Counted from the stretch's first letter, positions 15,761 through 23,589 are shown. The stretch: DNA of 64,000 bases from Pseudomonas sp. P818 (GCF_000418555.1 NZ_ATKM01000024.1:62001-126000), one strand, 5' to 3'. The notes: generated by a model not told the origin, from the sequence alone. Numbers and translations: made by a program.

Positions 15761-16540
15761 TCACAGAACGCGACTGAGGAACTCCCGCGTGCGCGGGTGA
15801 TGGGGGTTGCCGAAGACCTGGGCCGGCGGGCCCTCTTCGATCAGCTCGCCCTGGTGCAGCACCACCACGCGGTCGGCCACCTCGCGGGCAAAACCCATTT
15901 CGTGGGTGACCACCACCATGGTCATGCCCTCCTCGGCCAGCTCCTTCATCACCTGCAGCACCTCGCCCACGGTTTCCGGGTCGAGTGCGCTGGTTGGTTC
16001 GTCGAAGAGCATGGCCTGCGGCTTCATTGCCAGCGCGCGGGCGATCGCCACGCGCTGCTGCTGGCCGCCGGAGAGTTGACTGGGGTAGTGATCGGCCTTG
16101 TCCGACAGGCGCACGCGGGCCAGCAGTTGCCGCGCCTGTTCCTCGGCCTCGCGGCGCTTGACGCCGAGCACCTGGGTCGGCGCCTCGATGATGTTCTCCA
16201 GCACCGTCATGTGCGGGAACAGGTTGAAGCGCTGGAACACCATGCCGATGTCGCGACGCATGCGCGCGATGTTGCGCTCGGAGTCACGCACGCGTTTGCC
16301 GTCGGCACGCTCGATGTAGCCCATCGACTTGCCGTTGACCAGGATGCTGCCGCCCTGGATGTCCTCCAGATAATTCAGGCAGCGGATGAAGGTGGTCTTG
16401 CCCGAGCCGGAGGCGCCGATCAGCACCACCACCTCGCCGCGACGCACGTTCAGCGACACGCCCTTGAGAATTTCCAGCTCGCCGAAGCGCTTGTGCACCT
16501 CGTGCGCCTGGATCACCAGGCTCTCATCGAATGCGCTCAT
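15761..16540 (-). CDS. Polar amino acid ABC transporter ATP-binding protein (GlnQ/HisP type)
   Basis: A 259-residue ATPase. Motifs in order are Walker A LIGASGSGKTTFIR (about residues 37-50), Q-loop GMVFQRFNLFPHMTV, signature LSGGQQQRVAIARALAM, Walker B MLFDEPTSALDPE and the switch VVVTHEMGFAREVADRV. The MVFQ..NLFPH and EMGFAREVA sequences are typical of the amino-acid (PAAT) subfamily. Its stop lies about 60 bp before the GGT start, and its ATG follows the permease stop by 1 nt. Cytoplasmic face of the inner membrane. Confidence 0.92.
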   Translation of the reverse strand: MSAFDESLVIQAHEVHKRFGELEILKGVSLNVRRGEVVVLIGASGSGKTTFIRCLNYLEDIQGGSILVNGKSMGYIERADGKRVRDSERNIARMRRDIGMVFQRFNLFPHMTVLENIIEAPTQVLGVKRREAEEQARQLLARVRLSDKADHYPSQLSGGQQQRVAIARALAMKPQAMLFDEPTSALDPETVGEVLQVMKELAEEGMTMVVVTHEMGFAREVADRVVVLHQGELIEEGPPAQVFGNPHHPRTREFLSRVL

Positions 16541-16541
16541 C

Positions 16542-17309
16542 TCAACGCCCCCGCAAGAATTTCATGGCCCCGGGGCCGAACAGTCGACTGCTCGCCTGCA
16601 CATGGCCGTCGGTACGCCCGAAGCGCGCCTCCAGCCAGCGCTGGAACAGGCCCCAGAGCGTGGTCAGCAACAGGAAGTAGATGGCCACCACCAGGTACAG
16701 CTCGAACACGCGGAAGGTGGCCGAAGTGATCATCTGGGTGCTGAGCAGCAGCTCCTGTACGCCGATCACGCTGACCAGTGTGGTGTTCTTCAGCATCACG
16801 TTGAACTCGTTGCCCAGCGGCGGCACGATCACGCGGAACGCCTGCGGCAGGACGATGCGGCGCATCAGCCGTGGGTAAGTCATGCCCAGCGAACGCCCTG
16901 CCTCGTACTGGCCGCGATCCACCGCATTGATGCCGGAGCGGATGATCTCCGCCATGTAGGCGCCTTCGTTGAGACCCAGGGCGATGATCGCCGCCTGGAT
17001 GTTGCCCGGCAGGATGAACAGGCCCAGGTCCAGATCCTCGAAGCGGAAGATGCCGCCGGCCGCCAGCGCGGTGTAGAGGAAGACGATCTGCACCAGCAGC
17101 GGCGTGCCGCGCATCAGCCAGATGTAGAAGCGCACCGGGTAGTTGAGCAGCGGGTTGCTGGAAGCGCGCATCAGCGCCGCCAGCAGGCCGAGGACGCATC
17201 CCAGCAGCATCGCCATCACCGCGATCACGCAGGTCAGCCAGAGGCCGTAGAGGTATACGTCGCTGGGCTGCAGCAGGTATTGCCAGAATATGTCCCAGTT
17301 GAAGTTCAT
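16542..17309 (-). CDS. Polar amino acid ABC transporter permease (HisM/GlnP family)
   Basis: A 255-residue permease with about five helices. The N-terminal segment VYLYGLWLTCVIAVMAMLLGCVLGLLAALMR and the signature NEGAYMAEIIRSGINAVDRGQYEAGRSLGMTYPRLMRRIVLPQAFRVIVPPLGNEF (the EAA region, about residues 120-170) place it in the HEQRO/PAAT family. Only one permease gene is present, so the channel is probably a homodimer. It begins 10 nt after the binding-protein stop and is followed at once by the ATPase gene. Confidence 0.92.
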   Translation of the reverse strand: MNFNWDIFWQYLLQPSDVYLYGLWLTCVIAVMAMLLGCVLGLLAALMRASSNPLLNYPVRFYIWLMRGTPLLVQIVFLYTALAAGGIFRFEDLDLGLFILPGNIQAAIIALGLNEGAYMAEIIRSGINAVDRGQYEAGRSLGMTYPRLMRRIVLPQAFRVIVPPLGNEFNVMLKNTTLVSVIGVQELLLSTQMITSATFRVFELYLVVAIYFLLLTTLWGLFQRWLEARFGRTDGHVQASSRLFGPGAMKFLRGR

Positions 17310-17318
17310 CGTCTTGCC

Positions 17319-18125
17319 TCAGTCCAGCTGGTTGCCTTCGATGTGCCACTTGCCGAGCAGCGCCATGTAGCTGCCGTCAGCCTTCATGTCGGCCAGGGCC
17401 TGGCTCACCGCCTGGCTCAGCTCGGCGTCATCCTTGCGGATGCCGAAGCCGGTAAGGATCTTGGCGAAGGCCGGCACGCCGGTTTCGAACAGTTCCGGGG
17501 CCATGCTCTGGTAGTAGCCGGCGGTTTCCATGGTGGTGCCGTAGGCATCGGCCTGGCCGACGCGCAGCGCCTGGAAGGCATCGGTGTCGGAGTTGAATAC
17601 CACCAGGGTCATCGGCGCCTTGCCGGCCTTGCGCAGCTCGTCGTTGTGCGCTTCGAGCAGGGTGCGGATGGTGGAGCCGTTGAGCACGGCGACGCGCTTG
17701 CCGGTCAGGTCGTCGAGGCTGTGGATACCGGCCGGATTGTCCTTGAGCACGGTGACCGCCTGGCTGGAATACATGTAGTTGACGATATCGATGACTTCGC
17801 GGCGCTCGGGCTTGTCGAACAGCTGGTCGACGATCATGTCGCATTGCCGCGCCAGCAACGCCGGAATCAGCCCGGAGAACGGCGTCACCCGCCACTCCAC
17901 ACGCTTGCCGCCGAGGCGCTTGGCAATTTCGTCGCCCAGTTCGACGGTGATGCCCACCGGTTTCTGCTTCTCGTCGAAGAAGCCCATGGGTGGCGAATCC
18001 ATCGCCCCGCAGTAGACGATCTTGTCCGCCGTCTTCAGGCGTTCGGGAACCACGACCTCGGCCTGCGCCAGACCGGCCATCAGCGAGAGGGCCACCAGGG
18101 ATGATGCAAGGGTGCGTTTCAACAT
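17319..18125 (-). CDS. Amino-acid-type ABC transporter periplasmic binding protein (SBP_bac_3)
   Basis: A 268-residue precursor with signal peptide MLKRTLASSLVALSLMAGLAQA. The mature protein reads GAMDSPPMGFFDEKQKPVGITVELGDEIAKRLGGKRVEWRVTPFSGLIPALLARQCDMIVDQL, the usual N-lobe of polar amino-acid binding proteins, with DLTGKRVAVLNGSTI in the middle. The start at 18125 opens the signal peptide; the frame is open 30 nt further. The ligand is unknown; the downstream GGT-like enzyme suggests a gamma-glutamyl compound. No hairpin separates this gene from the permease, unlike the other three ABC operons here. Confidence 0.9.
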   Translation of the reverse strand: MLKRTLASSLVALSLMAGLAQAEVVVPERLKTADKIVYCGAMDSPPMGFFDEKQKPVGITVELGDEIAKRLGGKRVEWRVTPFSGLIPALLARQCDMIVDQLFDKPERREVIDIVNYMYSSQAVTVLKDNPAGIHSLDDLTGKRVAVLNGSTIRTLLEAHNDELRKAGKAPMTLVVFNSDTDAFQALRVGQADAYGTTMETAGYYQSMAPELFETGVPAFAKILTGFGIRKDDAELSQAVSQALADMKADGSYMALLGKWHIEGNQLD

Positions 18126-18185
18126 GTTCGACTCCAGAGTGCAGTTGTGGGGCATGGCAGTTCGAAACGATGTGGCGATCGGGTC

Positions 18186-18857
18186 TCAGGCGCCCGACTT
18201 TTCCAGAAATTCCAGCAGGTCGGGCACGGTGCCCTCGATGTGCTCGCAGACGATCCGCTCGGCATGGCGGGCGTCGCCGGTACGCACGGCGTCGAGGATC
18301 ACCTGGTGTTCCTCGCGCGCGCTCAGCGGCTTGTCGACGTGCTTGAGCCAGAGGCGCATGTACGGCTCGATCATTGCGTAGAGGGCGCTGATCTGGCGCA
18401 TCAGGCGTGGGCGCTCGCTCAGGCTGCACAGGTACTCGTGGAAGATGCGGTGGCGCACCACCCACTCCGAGCTGTCGTCACGGCACTCGTCCATCTCATC
18501 CAGCAGGCGTTCCAGCCGCGCCAGGTGACGCTCGTTGACCTTGGGCGTGGCCACGCGAATCGCCAGGCCTTCCAGGGCGCTACGCATCTCGAAGACTTCG
18601 CGCATCTGGTCGAGGTTGAGGCCGCTGACCACCGCGCCGCGATTGGGTCGCAGCGTCACCAGGCCTTCTGCCGCGAGACGCTTGAAGGCCCCGCGGATGG
18701 GCATGCGGCTCATCTCCAACTCACTGGCGATATCCTCGGCGATCAGACGGTCACCGGTGCGGTAACGACCCTGGCAAATGGCATCGAGCAGATGCAGGTA
18801 GGCCTCGTCCTCGGCGGAGAGAGCAGGCTGAGCGTTATAGGTAACAGCGAAGGGCAT
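18186..18857 (-). CDS. GntR-family regulator, FCD (FadR/VanR) subfamily
   Basis: A 223-residue repressor-type protein. The N-terminal winged helix shows ICQGRYRTGDRLIAEDIASELEMSRMPIRGAFKRLAAEGLVTLRPNRGAVVSGL (about residues 27-80). The helical FCD ligand domain (about 90-215) has metal-site-type residues in DDSSEWVVRHRIFHEYLCSLS. The ATG at 18857 begins the conserved MPFAVTYNAQPALSAEDEA. It is followed 60 bp downstream by the binding-protein gene of the amino-acid ABC/GGT operon, so it is probably the local regulator. A perfect palindrome 16 bp upstream of its start is the likely operator. The effector may be the transported substrate. Confidence 0.9.
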   Translation of the reverse strand: MPFAVTYNAQPALSAEDEAYLHLLDAICQGRYRTGDRLIAEDIASELEMSRMPIRGAFKRLAAEGLVTLRPNRGAVVSGLNLDQMREVFEMRSALEGLAIRVATPKVNERHLARLERLLDEMDECRDDSSEWVVRHRIFHEYLCSLSERPRLMRQISALYAMIEPYMRLWLKHVDKPLSAREEHQVILDAVRTGDARHAERIVCEHIEGTVPDLLEFLEKSGA

Positions 18858-18872
18858 GGAAGGATTCCTGAA

Positions 18873-18888
18873 TTTTTGGATCCAAAAA
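18873..18888. promoter_or_regulatory. 16-bp perfect palindrome, candidate FCD-GntR operator
   Basis: TTTTTGGATCCAAAAA is a perfect palindrome centred 23 bp upstream of the gntR ATG. FCD-type GntR regulators usually bind short AT-flanked palindromes of this kind. Its place suggests autorepression and control of the whole ABC/GGT operon. The function is inferred. Confidence 0.65.
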
Positions 18889-19059
18889 CACAATCATCCA
18901 AATGCAGAAGCCATGCCTGAATTCACAACCTTTTGTTTTGCAAAGGAAAGGCGCGTATCGCCGGCCTCCAGCGGTCCCACTGATGCACCAAAGGCGTTAC
19001 CAAGCGCCCCACGACGGAGCATTCAAACGAGGCAGAAGGCCACACCACGGCCAGATTTC

Positions 19060-19083
19060 CGCTATATACACAGCAATATAACG
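19060..19083 (+). promoter_or_regulatory. ModE-type operator upstream of modA
   Basis: CGCTATAT (19060-19067), an 8-nt spacer, then ATATAACG (19076-19083): an 8-8-8 inverted repeat with one mismatch, 59 bp before the modA ATG. It matches the layout of the known E. coli ModE operator (CGTTATAT-N8-ACATAACG). ModE with molybdate represses transport genes. No modE gene is in the window. Confidence 0.8.
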
Positions 19084-19142
19084 CTGTAGGATTGCCGCAT
19101 TCGCCCTGCAGCCAACCGAGCAATCGCCGAGAACGAATCCAC

Positions 19143-19898
19143 ATGCGCAAGCTCCTCAAACACAGCCTGCTCGCCCTCGCTCTGTCGTTCGCCGGCGGCG
19201 TCAGCGCCGGTGAGGTCAAGGTCGCGGTGGCCGCCAACTTCACCGCGCCGCTGCAGGCCATCGCGCCCGCGTTCGAGAAGGCCACCGGGCACACGCTGGT
19301 GGCGTCCTTCGGTGCCACCGGGCAGTTCTATGCGCAGATCAAGAATGGCGCACCCTTCGATGTGCTGCTCGCCGCCGACGACACCACGCCGGCCAGGCTG
19401 GAGCGCGAGGACGCGAGCGTGCCCGGTTCGCGTTTCACCTACGCCATCGGCGGCCTGGTGCTGTGGTCGGCCGATGCCAGCTACCTCGATGGCACGGACG
19501 CGGCGCTGCAGGCCGGCCAGTTCAGGCACCTGGCTATCGCCAACCCGAAGGCCGCGCCCTACGGCCTGGCCGCGATGCAGGTGCTGGACAAGCTGGGCCT
19601 CAGCGAAGCGGTCAAGGGCAAGCTGGTGGAGGGGCAGAACATCACCCAGGCGCACCAGTTCGTCTCCACTGGCAATGCCGAGCTGGGCTTCGTCGCGCTG
19701 TCGCAGGTGTACCAGGATGGCAAGCTCGGCAGCGGCTCGGCCTGGATCGTGCCGGAGGCCATGTACGAGCCGATCCGGCAGGATGCGGTGATCCTCCAGC
19801 AGGGCGCGAGCAACCCGGCCGCCGCCGCACTGGTCGAGTATCTGCAGGGCGCGGAAGCGGCCAGGGTGATCGAATCCTTCGGCTATAAACTGCCGTAG
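19143..19898 (+). CDS. modA: ModA, periplasmic molybdate-binding protein
   Basis: A 251-residue precursor with signal peptide MRKLLKHSLLALALSFAGGVSA. The mature protein EVKVAVAANFTAPLQAIAPAFEKATGHTLVASFGATGQFYAQIKNGAPFDVLLAADD is the classic ModA N-lobe, with oxyanion-contacting residues in the ANFT and SFGATGQ segments. The start at 19143 opens the signal peptide; an upstream in-frame ATG at 19092 lacks one. It captures molybdate or tungstate for ModB and ModC. A ModE-type operator lies upstream and a hairpin follows before modB. Confidence 0.93.
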   Translation: MRKLLKHSLLALALSFAGGVSAGEVKVAVAANFTAPLQAIAPAFEKATGHTLVASFGATGQFYAQIKNGAPFDVLLAADDTTPARLEREDASVPGSRFTYAIGGLVLWSADASYLDGTDAALQAGQFRHLAIANPKAAPYGLAAMQVLDKLGLSEAVKGKLVEGQNITQAHQFVSTGNAELGFVALSQVYQDGKLGSGSAWIVPEAMYEPIRQDAVILQQGASNPAAAALVEYLQGAEAARVIESFGYKLP

Positions 19899-19918
19899 CG
19901 ACATCCACCTGAGCGGAC

Positions 19919-19935
19919 CCCGGATTGCATCCGGG
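19919..19935. repeat. Hairpin between modA and modB (CCCGGATTGCATCCGGG)
   Basis: A perfect 7-bp stem with a TGC loop, part of the GTAGCCCGGATTGCATCCGGGCTAC-like repeat family of this window. It lies 20 nt after the modA stop and about 28 nt before the modB start. Confidence 0.7.
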
Positions 19936-19963
19936 TTACATTCGCCACTTCCGGAATCCCTGC

Positions 19964-20644
19964 ATGCCGCTGTCCAAGAACGACCTCGACGCCATCCTCC
20001 TGACCCTGGAGCTGGCCTCGCTGACCACCGTGCTGCTGCTGATCATCGGCACGCCCATCGCGCTGTGGCTGGCGCGCACCGACTCCTGGCTCAAGCGCCC
20101 GGTCGGCGCCATCGTCGCATTGCCGCTGGTGCTGCCGCCGACGGTGATCGGCTTCTACCTGCTGGTGAGCATGGGGCCCAATGGATTCTTCGGCCAACTG
20201 ACGCAGAGCCTCGGCCTGGGCATCTTCACCTTCAGCTTCACCGGCCTGGTGATCGGTTCGATCTTCTACTCCCTGCCCTTCGTCGTGCAGCCGCTGCAGA
20301 ACGCCTTCGAGGCCATCGGCCGCGGCCCGCTGGAGGCCGCTGCGACCCTGCGCGCCAGCCCCTGGGACAGCTTCTTCAGCGTGATGCTGCCTCTGGCCCG
20401 CCCGGGCTTCATCACCGCCGCGATCCTGGCCTTCGCCCATACCGTTGGCGAGTTCGGCGTGGTGCTGATGATCGGCGGCAATATCCCCGGCAAGACTCAG
20501 GTGGTGTCGGTGCAGATCTACAACCACGTGGAAACCATGAACTACGCCCAGGCGCACTGGCTGGCCGGCGGCATGGTGGCGTTCTCCTTCATCGTCCTGC
20601 TGGCGCTATACGGCGGCCGCAGCGCCAGAGTGAGGGCGCTGTGA
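19964..20644 (+). CDS. modB: ModB, molybdate ABC transporter permease
   Basis: A 226-residue permease with about five helices. It has LTLELASLTTVLLLIIGTPIALWLARTDSW at the start, the family segment VALPLVLPPTVIGFYLLVSMGPNG, and the EAA loop LEAAATLRASPWDSFFSVMLPLARPGFITA. It ends HTVGEFGVVLMIGGNIPGKTQ, characteristic of ModB/CysT. The start at 19964 is MPLSKNDLDAILL; the frame extends to 19925 only through the repeat. Its stop overlaps the modC start by one base (TGATG). Confidence 0.93.
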   Translation: MPLSKNDLDAILLTLELASLTTVLLLIIGTPIALWLARTDSWLKRPVGAIVALPLVLPPTVIGFYLLVSMGPNGFFGQLTQSLGLGIFTFSFTGLVIGSIFYSLPFVVQPLQNAFEAIGRGPLEAAATLRASPWDSFFSVMLPLARPGFITAAILAFAHTVGEFGVVLMIGGNIPGKTQVVSVQIYNHVETMNYAQAHWLAGGMVAFSFIVLLALYGGRSARVRAL

Positions 20645-21768
20645 TGTTCGGATTCGGCAAGGCCAAGGCGCCTGTCGTCACTGACGACGGGCGTATCCGC
20701 GCGCGCTTCGTGCTGCAGCACGCCGAGTTTCGCCTGGATGTGAACCTCGACCTGCCGGCTCGTGGCGTCAGCGCCCTGTTCGGCCATTCCGGCTCGGGCA
20801 AGACCAGTTGCCTGCGCTGCTTCGCCGGGCTGGAGCGCCCGCAGCAGGGCTACCTGCAGGTGGCCGGCGAACTCTGGCAGGACAGCGAGCGCGGCTTCTT
20901 TCTGCCGGCACACCAGCGCGCCATTGGCTACGTGTTCCAGGACGCCAACCTGTTCCCGCACCTGAGTGTGCACGGCAATCTGCAGTACGGGCAGAAACGC
21001 ATTCCGGCCGCGCAGCGCAGGGTGGCGCTGGATCAGGCGCTGGAGCTGCTAGGGATCGGCCATCTGCTCGAGCGCATGCCGTCGGCGCTGTCCGGTGGCG
21101 AACGGCAGCGCGTCGGCATCGCCCGCGCGCTGGTGACCAGCCCGCGCCTGCTGCTGATGGACGAGCCGCTGGCCTCGCTGGATCTGAAGCGCAAGCAGGA
21201 AGTGCTGCCCTACCTGCAGCGCCTGCACGAGGAGCTGGACATCCCCGTGCTCTACGTCAGCCACGCCCCGGACGAAGTGGCGCGCCTGGCCGATCACCTG
21301 GTGCTGCTCGACGACGGCCAGGTACGCGCCAGCGGCCCGCTCAAGGAAACCCTGCTGCGCGCCGACCTGCCCTTCGCCAGCGACGAGGATGCCGAGGCGG
21401 TGATCGACGGCGAGGTCTGCGGCCATGCTGCCGCCTACGACCTGCTGGAACTTCGACTGCCTGGCAGCGAGGCGCGCCTGCGCCTGCCTCACGCGGCATT
21501 GCCCAAGGGCCATCCGGTGCGGGTGAAGATCAAGGCGCGCGACGTCAGCCTCAGCCTGCAACGCGCCGAGGGCAGCAGCCTGCTCAACCTGCTGCCGGCG
21601 ACGGTGGAAAGCTGGCAGGCGCTCGATGCGCAGACGCTGCTGACCCTGCGCCTGGGCGAGCAGCGCCTGCTGGCGCGGATCACTCGTTATTCCTTCGATC
21701 AGCTGGGCATTCATGCCGGCCAGGCGCTCTGGGCGCAAATCAAGTCGGTGTCGTTGCTGGCGCCGTAG
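20644..21768 (+). CDS. modC: ModC, molybdate ABC transporter ATP-binding protein
   Basis: A 374-residue ATPase. Walker A is FGHSGSGKTSCLR, Q-loop YVFQDANLFPHLSV, signature LSGGERQRVGIARALV, Walker B LLLMDEPLASLD and the switch LYVSHAPDEVARLADH. The C-terminal third (from about residue 290) is a Mop/TOBE domain that binds molybdate and can regulate transport. The ATG overlaps the modB stop (TGATG), so translation is coupled. Length and motif set are as expected for ModC. Confidence 0.93.
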   Translation: MFGFGKAKAPVVTDDGRIRARFVLQHAEFRLDVNLDLPARGVSALFGHSGSGKTSCLRCFAGLERPQQGYLQVAGELWQDSERGFFLPAHQRAIGYVFQDANLFPHLSVHGNLQYGQKRIPAAQRRVALDQALELLGIGHLLERMPSALSGGERQRVGIARALVTSPRLLLMDEPLASLDLKRKQEVLPYLQRLHEELDIPVLYVSHAPDEVARLADHLVLLDDGQVRASGPLKETLLRADLPFASDEDAEAVIDGEVCGHAAAYDLLELRLPGSEARLRLPHAALPKGHPVRVKIKARDVSLSLQRAEGSSLLNLLPATVESWQALDAQTLLTLRLGEQRLLARITRYSFDQLGIHAGQALWAQIKSVSLLAP

Positions 21769-21807
21769 GGTGCGCCGAGCACACGGAGATGCCGCAGGTT
21801 CGTAGCG

Positions 21808-21820
21808 CGGATGCCATCCG
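21808..21820. repeat. Short GCGGATGCCATCCG-type repeat
   Basis: CGGATGCCATCCG is a small inverted repeat of the CCCGGAT family in the 58-bp gap between the convergent modC and AAA+ genes. It may help end both transcripts. Confidence 0.45.
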
Positions 21821-21826
21821 GGGCGA

Positions 21827-22651
21827 CTACACGCTCCCTGGCAACTCCAGATGCTCCGGCCCGATCTCGACATTGCCGGCCAACAGCAGGGCGAAGTGAA
21901 TGACGTTCTCCAGCTCGCGGGTATTGCCCGGCCAGCGGTGCGACTCCAGCACCGCCTGCGCCGCCGGACTGATCGGCGGGATGGCCAGGCCCAGACGCGA
22001 GGCATGGATGCCGAGAAAGTACTCGGCCAGCGGCAAGATGTCGCCGACCCGCTGGCGCAGCGCCGGGAACAGCAGCTGGCCGTCGCACAGGTAGGCGTAC
22101 AGGCGCTCGTCGAAGGTGCCGGCGGCCACGGCGCGGGCCAGATCGATGCTGCTCGCCGCCACCAGGCGCACATCCACCGGCAGTGCCTGGCTGGCGCCGA
22201 CGCGATACACCTCGCGGGTTTCCAGCGCGGCCAGCAGCTTGCTCTGCAGAGGACGCGAAAGATCGGCGATTTCGTCCAGGTACAGCGTGCCGCCATTGGC
22301 CGAACCGAACCAGCCGGCGCGGCTGCTGGCGGCCCCGACATGGGCGCCGCCGACATGGCCGAACAACTCGGCCTCGCCCCATTGCGGGCTGATCGCCGCA
22401 CAGCTCAGTGCGACGAACAGGCCGCCGCGCTCGCTCTGCCGGTGGATGTAGCGCGCCAGCAATTCCTTGCCGGTGCCGGTCTCGCCAAGGATCAGCAGCG
22501 GCTGACCATTGCCCGCCAGCACCTCGGCGCGCTCGCGCAACTGACGTGAACGCGGGTCGACGAATACCAGCGCCTTGGCCCGAATGCTCAGCGGGCTCTT
22601 GTCCGAATCGGCGAAGGTCAGCGGCGCCGGGAAGTCGGGTGGAACACTCAT
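21827..22651 (-). CDS. Sigma-54-activator-like AAA+ protein with degenerate motifs and no HTH
   Basis: A 274-residue protein resembling the central domain of sigma-54-dependent activators: Walker A GETGTGKE (residues 56-63), Walker B GTLYLDE (121-127) and sensor II WPGNTRELENV (240-250). Three things are odd. The GAFTGA loop that contacts sigma-54 reads GAHVGA (102-107). The segment usually DLYYRLN, with an arginine finger, reads RLYAYLCD (183-190). The chain ends at LELPGSV with no C-terminal Fis-type HTH, and modC leaves no room for one. It has almost no N-terminal sensory domain. The start at 22651 begins MSVPPDFPAPLTF. Being next to sulfur-scavenging genes recalls SfnR-type regulators. 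It may be a regulator that needs a partner, or a decaying one. Confidence 0.75.
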   Translation of the reverse strand: MSVPPDFPAPLTFADSDKSPLSIRAKALVFVDPRSRQLRERAEVLAGNGQPLLILGETGTGKELLARYIHRQSERGGLFVALSCAAISPQWGEAELFGHVGGAHVGAASSRAGWFGSANGGTLYLDEIADLSRPLQSKLLAALETREVYRVGASQALPVDVRLVAASSIDLARAVAAGTFDERLYAYLCDGQLLFPALRQRVGDILPLAEYFLGIHASRLGLAIPPISPAAQAVLESHRWPGNTRELENVIHFALLLAGNVEIGPEHLELPGSV

Positions 22652-22764
22652 GACGTGCAGCTCCAAAGCCGCACCTCGGTGGACGCAGCCCGTAGTCGAG
22701 TAAAAAAGAGCGGGCGGCTGCCTGGCCCGTTCCCGCTCCGAAAGGGTTCGCCCCGAGGGGACGT

Positions 22765-23346
22765 TCAGGCGCGCAGGCGCGTCTGCTGTTCGATGCGGCT
22801 CTGCAGGCGATACAGATAGCCGAAGCCCTGCTCCCAATGGCGGTGCCCGGACTTCACGTTGATATGCCCGGCACCGGTGAGAATCGCCGCCTCGCTACCC
22901 CAGGCACGCGCCAGCTCCAGGGCACGCAGGGCGCTGGCCGCCGCGTCGTTGTCGGAGCCCACCAACAGGCTGGCGAAGGGCAGCAGATCGCGCGGCATCG
23001 GTGCGAAGTTCTGCAGCGGTGCGGGGCAGCCCGGGCGCTCGACATCGGCCGGTGCCACCAGCAGGGCGCCGCGTACGCGACGCAGCAGATCGATCGGTGC
23101 CTGCGCCGCCCAGTGGGCGACGGTGACGCAGCCCAGGCTGTGGGCAATGAGAATGGCAGGGCGCGGGTCGGCGGCCACGGCGCGGTTCAGCTCGCTCACC
23201 CAGTCGGCGCGCCGTGGCTGGAGCCAGTCGGCCTGCTCCACTCGCGTGCTGTTCGGCAGGCTGCGCTGCCAATGGCTCTGCCAATGTTCCTCGGGCGAGC
23301 CCTGCCAGCCCGGCAGAATCAGATAACGGATTGCTTCGCTGCCCAT
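22765..23346 (-). CDS. RBBP9/YdeN-family serine hydrolase (alpha/beta fold)
   Basis: A 193-residue alpha/beta hydrolase. The start RYLILPGWQGSPEEHWQSHWQRSLP is the hallmark of the RBBP9/YdeN family. The nucleophile elbow is LIAHSLGCVT with Ser70, the acid is probably Asp132 in LLVGSDNDAAAS, and the base is His161 in TGAGHINVKSGHRHWEQG. No signal peptide. The substrate is unknown. It lies 113 bp upstream of the AAA+ gene on the same strand and is divergent from oscA, so it may belong to the sulfur-starvation neighbourhood. Confidence 0.85.
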   Translation of the reverse strand: MGSEAIRYLILPGWQGSPEEHWQSHWQRSLPNSTRVEQADWLQPRRADWVSELNRAVAADPRPAILIAHSLGCVTVAHWAAQAPIDLLRRVRGALLVAPADVERPGCPAPLQNFAPMPRDLLPFASLLVGSDNDAAASALRALELARAWGSEAAILTGAGHINVKSGHRHWEQGFGYLYRLQSRIEQQTRLRA

Positions 23347-23405
23347 GACGGCACCTCCTTGAATCGAATGGCGTCAGTCTAGGCAGCATGGATCAACTCT
23401 AAAAA

Positions 23406-23429
23406 GAATAAGAATTTATTTGCTTATTC
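23406..23429. promoter_or_regulatory. GAATAAG / CTTATTC inverted repeat
   Basis: GAATAAG (23406-23412) and CTTATTC (23423-23429) form a 7-10-7 inverted repeat in the AT-rich gap between the divergent hydrolase and oscA genes. It may be a regulator site or promoter element for either gene. Confidence 0.4.
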
Positions 23430-23482
23430 CATAACCACAAGAAAACGCATTACACCTCATATTTCCAAAAAGCATATAAATG

Positions 23483-23505
23483 TTCTTAAACAATATTTTT
23501 AAGAA
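23483..23505. promoter_or_regulatory. TTCTTAAA-N7-TTTAAGAA inverted repeat upstream of oscA
   Basis: A perfect 8-7-8 inverted repeat about 85 bp before the oscA start in an unusually AT-rich stretch. It could bind a dimeric activator such as the sulfur regulator CysB, but CysB sites are poorly conserved and this is only a positional inference. Confidence 0.45.
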
Positions 23506-23589
23506 TATTTCGGCCTCTCTACTATCCGCTCCACGCCAGCGTCGGCCGTCCGCCGTCGTCGTGGCCAATCCGTCACAAGGAGCCTGGAA

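Noticed and set aside
16386..18104. 572-codon open frame on the plus strand opposite the amino-acid ABC operon
   Set aside because: Antisense to three clearly identified transport genes; His/Gln/Arg-rich composition typical of a shadow frame.
20065..20643. Upstream extension of the modC frame through modB
   Set aside because: The extension is the shifted frame of modB; modC begins at the TGATG overlap.
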